From the NCBI GenBank assembly GCA_024224995.1, contig JAAENB010000074.1:1-18176 (forward strand): DNA of 18,176 bases, written 5' to 3'. The stretch is from a bacterium. GTDB taxonomy: Bacteria > Spirochaetota > UBA4802 > UBA5550. Both the position numbers and the translations under genes were made by a program. This document shows positions 16,001-18,176 of this stretch, piece after piece (the first letter of the stretch is position 1; each line of letters starts with the position of its first letter). The notes under the pieces are model-generated. The model did no database searches. It had not been told where the DNA came from and was given only the letters and a program-made list of their open reading frames with translations.

Positions 16001-17694
16001 ATTCCATTCCAATCCTTCGGACACTTTCCTGTTGTCCTTTGTTTGAATTCCGCAGCCATTGGCAATTTACATCGTGAAAACTTTTTATTCGCCTGGACCC
16101 AGTCTCCTTCATAATATAGAATAAGACCCGACTTATAAGACGAAAGATGCCGTTTCATTTTATCATCAATATCACTTTCCAGGATAGGCCAGTATACCTT
16201 TTTCCCCATGGTCTTTCCTTTAACCATGACTGTATCTATTTCCAGGAAGTGCATTCCGTGATCCTCTACATTCGCTTCTATATCAAGTTTTATAAACTCC
16301 GAACAGATCACCGGAGTTTTGTAAACCCGGGTAAGTCCTTCCAGCCGTGACGCGGAATTGACTGTGTCTCCAATTACTGTATTGGTCATTCGAATATAGG
16401 ATCCCAGGGTTCCATAAAAGACCTCGCCTCCGTCAATGCCCACTCCTACCTCAAGCAGAACCGCCTTGTGTACCCGTTCCTCATCTTTTGTTAACGTTCC
16501 CTTGGTCATTTCCAGTTTATCTTTCACCGTGTTCATTTCTTCTCTCAGCATGCCGGCAACATCCTGAATCTTATACGCGGACAATATGGATTGATACGAT
16601 TTATTCTCATATGAGTCTTCAAGTACGCCGAATACTGCCAGCAGCGCGTCCCCAATAATCGATCCGATTACTCCGTCGTAATTATTGATCTCGCGTATTG
16701 CCCGGTCGTAATGAAGATTTAACAGTTTGATGATATCAGTTCCCAGGGTTTCCGTTATGAACGTAAAACTTTTTATATCCGTAAACAGTACGGTTAGCTC
16801 TTTTCGGGATCCCTCCAGCCGGATCTCGCGGTCCTTATATGCTTTATGTACGATATCCTTATTGGCGAATTTTCGAAAGATCGATACCAGGTTATCGATG
16901 GTACTCGATAGCGAGTTAAAGGCTGTTCCCAGGTAGGTTATATCATCATTCGTTGCGTTGCTCATATCGATGAGTCCCAATTCCTGGTCTTCTACCATCT
17001 TCATGATTGCTGTTGTTATGGTATCAATATAACGCAGGATATGGCGCAGTATAAAAATCCCGATTACGCCTATGAGCAGTGTTATTGCGATGATCATAAT
17101 ACTCACAATCCAGAAAATCCGGTTTGTTTCTTTATGAAACTCGTTTAATTCTTCCGCCCTCAGTATGTAAACTTCCCAATTGGGATTATACTTATATATT
17201 CCAAAATAGGTCTCATCATTGAAGCTGAAATAGACATACCCCTCATCCCCCCTTTTGCCATCAGGATGCTCCTTCGCTTCGTTCATGCGCGTTTTCATTA
17301 TCCCAAGGGTCTCTTTGTCGGTAAAATGGCGGTATTTTTTTACATATTGCTCTTTAGAAGATTGAAAAAAGATCTTTCCATCGGTTTTTATTCCCAGTAT
17401 TATTGCCTTATCATTTTTTATTTCATGGAGGCCTTTTGTCTCTATGGTCTTTACTGAGGATTCAAGGTCTTTATCGTACTTATAAATCTGGTACTGGTTG
17501 CTGCAATAGGAATAGACATTTTTCAGGTCTTTGACCAGTAACTGGTTCATGAGATTGAGCAGTACTGACCGGGTGTATATGAGGTTGATATAGTTTGTAG
17601 TAAAACTGGATAGTAGTATAAACAGCGAAAATGCCAATACTATCTTCAATGTTACCGGGGCGACTCTTGTTTTTCCAACTTTTTTCCACAACAT
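15979..17694 (-). CDS. Membrane sensor class III nucleotide cyclase
   Basis: The 571-residue protein has a membrane helix (about 16-40), an extracytoplasmic Cache-like sensor domain (about 41-190, ending in YKYNPNWEVYILRA), a second helix (193-218) and a HAMP-like linker (about 219-275). A class III cyclase domain (about 295-500) and a short TPR-like tail (GLILYYEGDWVQANKKF, about 523-539) follow. Metal aspartates are D306 (LFTDIKSF) and D349 (IIGDALLAVFG). Transition-state N446 and R450 lie in GDTVNSASRLEG. The specificity position usually Asp is T439, as in class IIIb enzymes, but the adenine-selecting lysine is a serine (S345). A GGAG lies 12 bases before the ATG. A TTG at 17712 would add six residues but lacks a Shine-Dalgarno. 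It is the first gene of its operon. Product is probably cAMP, unproven. Confidence 0.92.
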   Translation of the reverse strand: MLWKKVGKTRVAPVTLKIVLAFSLFILLSSFTTNYINLIYTRSVLLNLMNQLLVKDLKNVYSYCSNQYQIYKYDKDLESSVKTIETKGLHEIKNDKAIILGIKTDGKIFFQSSKEQYVKKYRHFTDKETLGIMKTRMNEAKEHPDGKRGDEGYVYFSFNDETYFGIYKYNPNWEVYILRAEELNEFHKETNRIFWIVSIMIIAITLLIGVIGIFILRHILRYIDTITTAIMKMVEDQELGLIDMSNATNDDITYLGTAFNSLSSTIDNLVSIFRKFANKDIVHKAYKDREIRLEGSRKELTVLFTDIKSFTFITETLGTDIIKLLNLHYDRAIREINNYDGVIGSIIGDALLAVFGVLEDSYENKSYQSILSAYKIQDVAGMLREEMNTVKDKLEMTKGTLTKDEERVHKAVLLEVGVGIDGGEVFYGTLGSYIRMTNTVIGDTVNSASRLEGLTRVYKTPVICSEFIKLDIEANVEDHGMHFLEIDTVMVKGKTMGKKVYWPILESDIDDKMKRHLSSYKSGLILYYEGDWVQANKKFSRCKLPMAAEFKQRTTGKCPKDWNGIWEMKTK

Positions 17695-17787
17695 AACCGC
17701 TATTATCTCCAACTATATTAAAGATTATAGGTCTATTTAATAGACTATGACCCGGTTTTATATTTTGTTCGAAATAATCCCCGGCAT

Positions 17788-17825
17788 CTTGTATATGGTT
17801 TTACTGCCATAACATCATATACAAG
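17788..17825. promoter_or_regulatory. Dyad at the predicted transcription start of the cyclase operon
   Basis: Perfect 10-base arms CTTGTATATG (17788-17797) and CATATACAAG (17816-17825) are separated by 18 bases. A smaller alternative stem, TATGG/CCATA (17794-17798 with 17807-17811), overlaps the left arm. The dyad begins directly at the predicted start of transcription, so it is either an operator bound by a dimeric regulator or a 5' mRNA hairpin. It is followed leftward by CCGGGG, not a T-tract, so it is not an obvious terminator. Confidence 0.6.
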
Positions 17826-17832
17826 GTTATAT

Positions 17833-17860
17833 AGTATAACGCCGGGATAGCTGCTGTCAA
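17833..17860 (-). promoter_or_regulatory. Sigma70-type promoter of the signalling operon
   Basis: Reading leftward there is a perfect -35 TTGACA (17860-17855), a 16-base spacer and TATACT (17838-17833) as -10. Transcription should start near 17826, giving a leader of about 130 bases before the cyclase ATG. It is the strongest promoter match I find in the window and probably drives the overlapping genes from the cyclase to at least the phosphatase. Confidence 0.75.
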
Positions 17861-17962
17861 GAACTTTTATGAAGAAAAAGTATGATTATAAAGTTCCATC
17901 CGCCCTTTACACCTGTTAAAGGCTACCCGGGATAAAATCTTCGGAAAAGGGTTTGGTTCTGA

Positions 17963-17999
17963 GAGACGTTGCAGTGCAACGCCTTTACTGGCTGGTTTC
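17963..17999 (+). repeat. Dispersed palindromic repeat, copy 2
   Basis: Its core GACGTTGCAGTGCAACGCC (17964-17982) forms a 7-bp stem around a single base. It is followed by a tail that diverges slightly from the other copies (TTTACTGGCTGGTTTC). With copy 3, about 120 bases away on the opposite strand, it makes a large inverted repeat. Similarity extends a few bases outside the core. Confidence 0.8.
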
Positions 18000-18120
18000 A
18001 GGCCAGGGCTATGGAGATTCCGGGAAGGAGTGCGACCCCTGCGAGGGGATTCGGTACGCGTACACGGTGTTTATTTGGGGTTTAACCCCTCCGTGGTGTT
18101 GACCCCCGGGCAATATCTTC

Positions 18121-18165
18121 GGAAACAGGCCCGTAGAGGCGTTGCACTGCAACGTCTCTGAAACC
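18121..18165 (-). repeat. Dispersed palindromic repeat, copy 3
   Basis: Read leftward it has the same core as copy 2 and a tail CTCTACGGGCCTGTTTCC nearly identical to that of copy 1 at the far left end. The similarity with copy 2 extends a few bases upstream of the core (GGTTTCAGA against GGTTCTGAGA). It is the copy closest to a consensus. The window ends 11 bases later, so further copies may follow. Confidence 0.8.
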
Positions 18166-18176
18166 ACCCCGGGTAA

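Larger units (their letters stand above)
17713..18176. other. Non-coding right end: promoter, dyad, inverted repeats and hairpins
   Basis: No gene is visible. Next to the cyclase gene lie a promoter (17833-17860) and a dyad (17788-17825), enclosed by CCCCGGC (17779-17785) and GCCGGG (17841-17846). Further right are a hairpin CCTTTA/TAAAGG (17904-17909 with 17917-17922) and two inverted copies of the dispersed repeat. Between those copies are a CCCCT-GCG-AGGGG hairpin (18036-18048), the palindrome GTACGCGTAC (18054-18063), and a nested stem CACGG/CCGTG (18063-18067 with 18091-18095) containing GGGGTTTAACCCC. A short direct repeat ending in ATCTTCGGAAA stands before copy 2 and again before copy 3. 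Confidence 0.7.

Noticed and set aside
17926..18176. Possible CRISPR array at the right end
   Set aside because: Only two inverted copies with unequal flanks are present; there are no regularly spaced direct repeats and no cas genes.

Overview
The window looks like a chromosomal segment from a free-living, diderm-type bacterium of moderate to low G+C, most likely a spirochaete (Leptospira-like or an uncultured Spirochaetota lineage). This placement is inferred from gene content, not from a marker-gene comparison. It rests on three points: a 7TM-DISM/SpoIIE/TPR phosphatase and a membrane class III cyclase in one operon, a short EF-Ts of about 197 residues (a length known from Leptospira and Thermus), and the gene order rpsB-tsf-pyrH-frr-uppS-cdsA-dxr-rseP. 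That order is widespread in bacteria and so only weakly diagnostic.

Layout. Positions 1-458 are non-coding and hold a long imperfect inverted repeat, a G9 tract and one copy of a short palindrome-containing repeat. A single rightward gene (528-1979) encodes a membrane-anchored DUF4015-type putative glycoside hydrolase. It meets the end of a long leftward gene block at a strong symmetric hairpin (1982-2005). From right to left, everything from 17694 down to 2023 is on the minus strand and falls into two blocks. Block A (17694 to 9551) has a strong sigma70-type promoter at 17833-17860. It runs through a class III nucleotide cyclase, a transmembrane coiled-coil protein, a secreted protein, a 7TM-DISM/SpoIIE phosphatase with TPRs, another secreted or anchored protein, a SAM methyltransferase and a small DUF4321-like membrane protein, and ends at a terminator at 9504-9540. 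Block B (9332 to 2023) is the housekeeping cluster rpsB, tsf, pyrH, frr, uppS, cdsA, dxr, rseP. Positions 17713-18176 are non-coding and carry two more copies of the left-end repeat in inverted orientation, plus several small hairpins.

How the genes work together. Block B couples translation (S2, EF-Ts, ribosome recycling factor), UMP phosphorylation, isoprenoid and phospholipid precursor supply (Dxr, UppS, CdsA) and a membrane site-2 protease. The first four genes of block A overlap by a few bases each and look translationally coupled. They pair a sensor cyclase and a sensor phosphatase with two unrecognised envelope proteins, which suggests a single signalling unit. Its substrate, second messenger and target are not visible in the window: no STAS anti-anti-sigma factor, anti-sigma kinase or cyclic-nucleotide-binding protein is encoded here.

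The most notable observations are this uncharacterised cyclase/coiled-coil/phosphatase operon, the replacement of the cyclase's substrate-specifying lysine by serine, the dyad at its predicted transcription start, and the repeat family found at both ends of the window.
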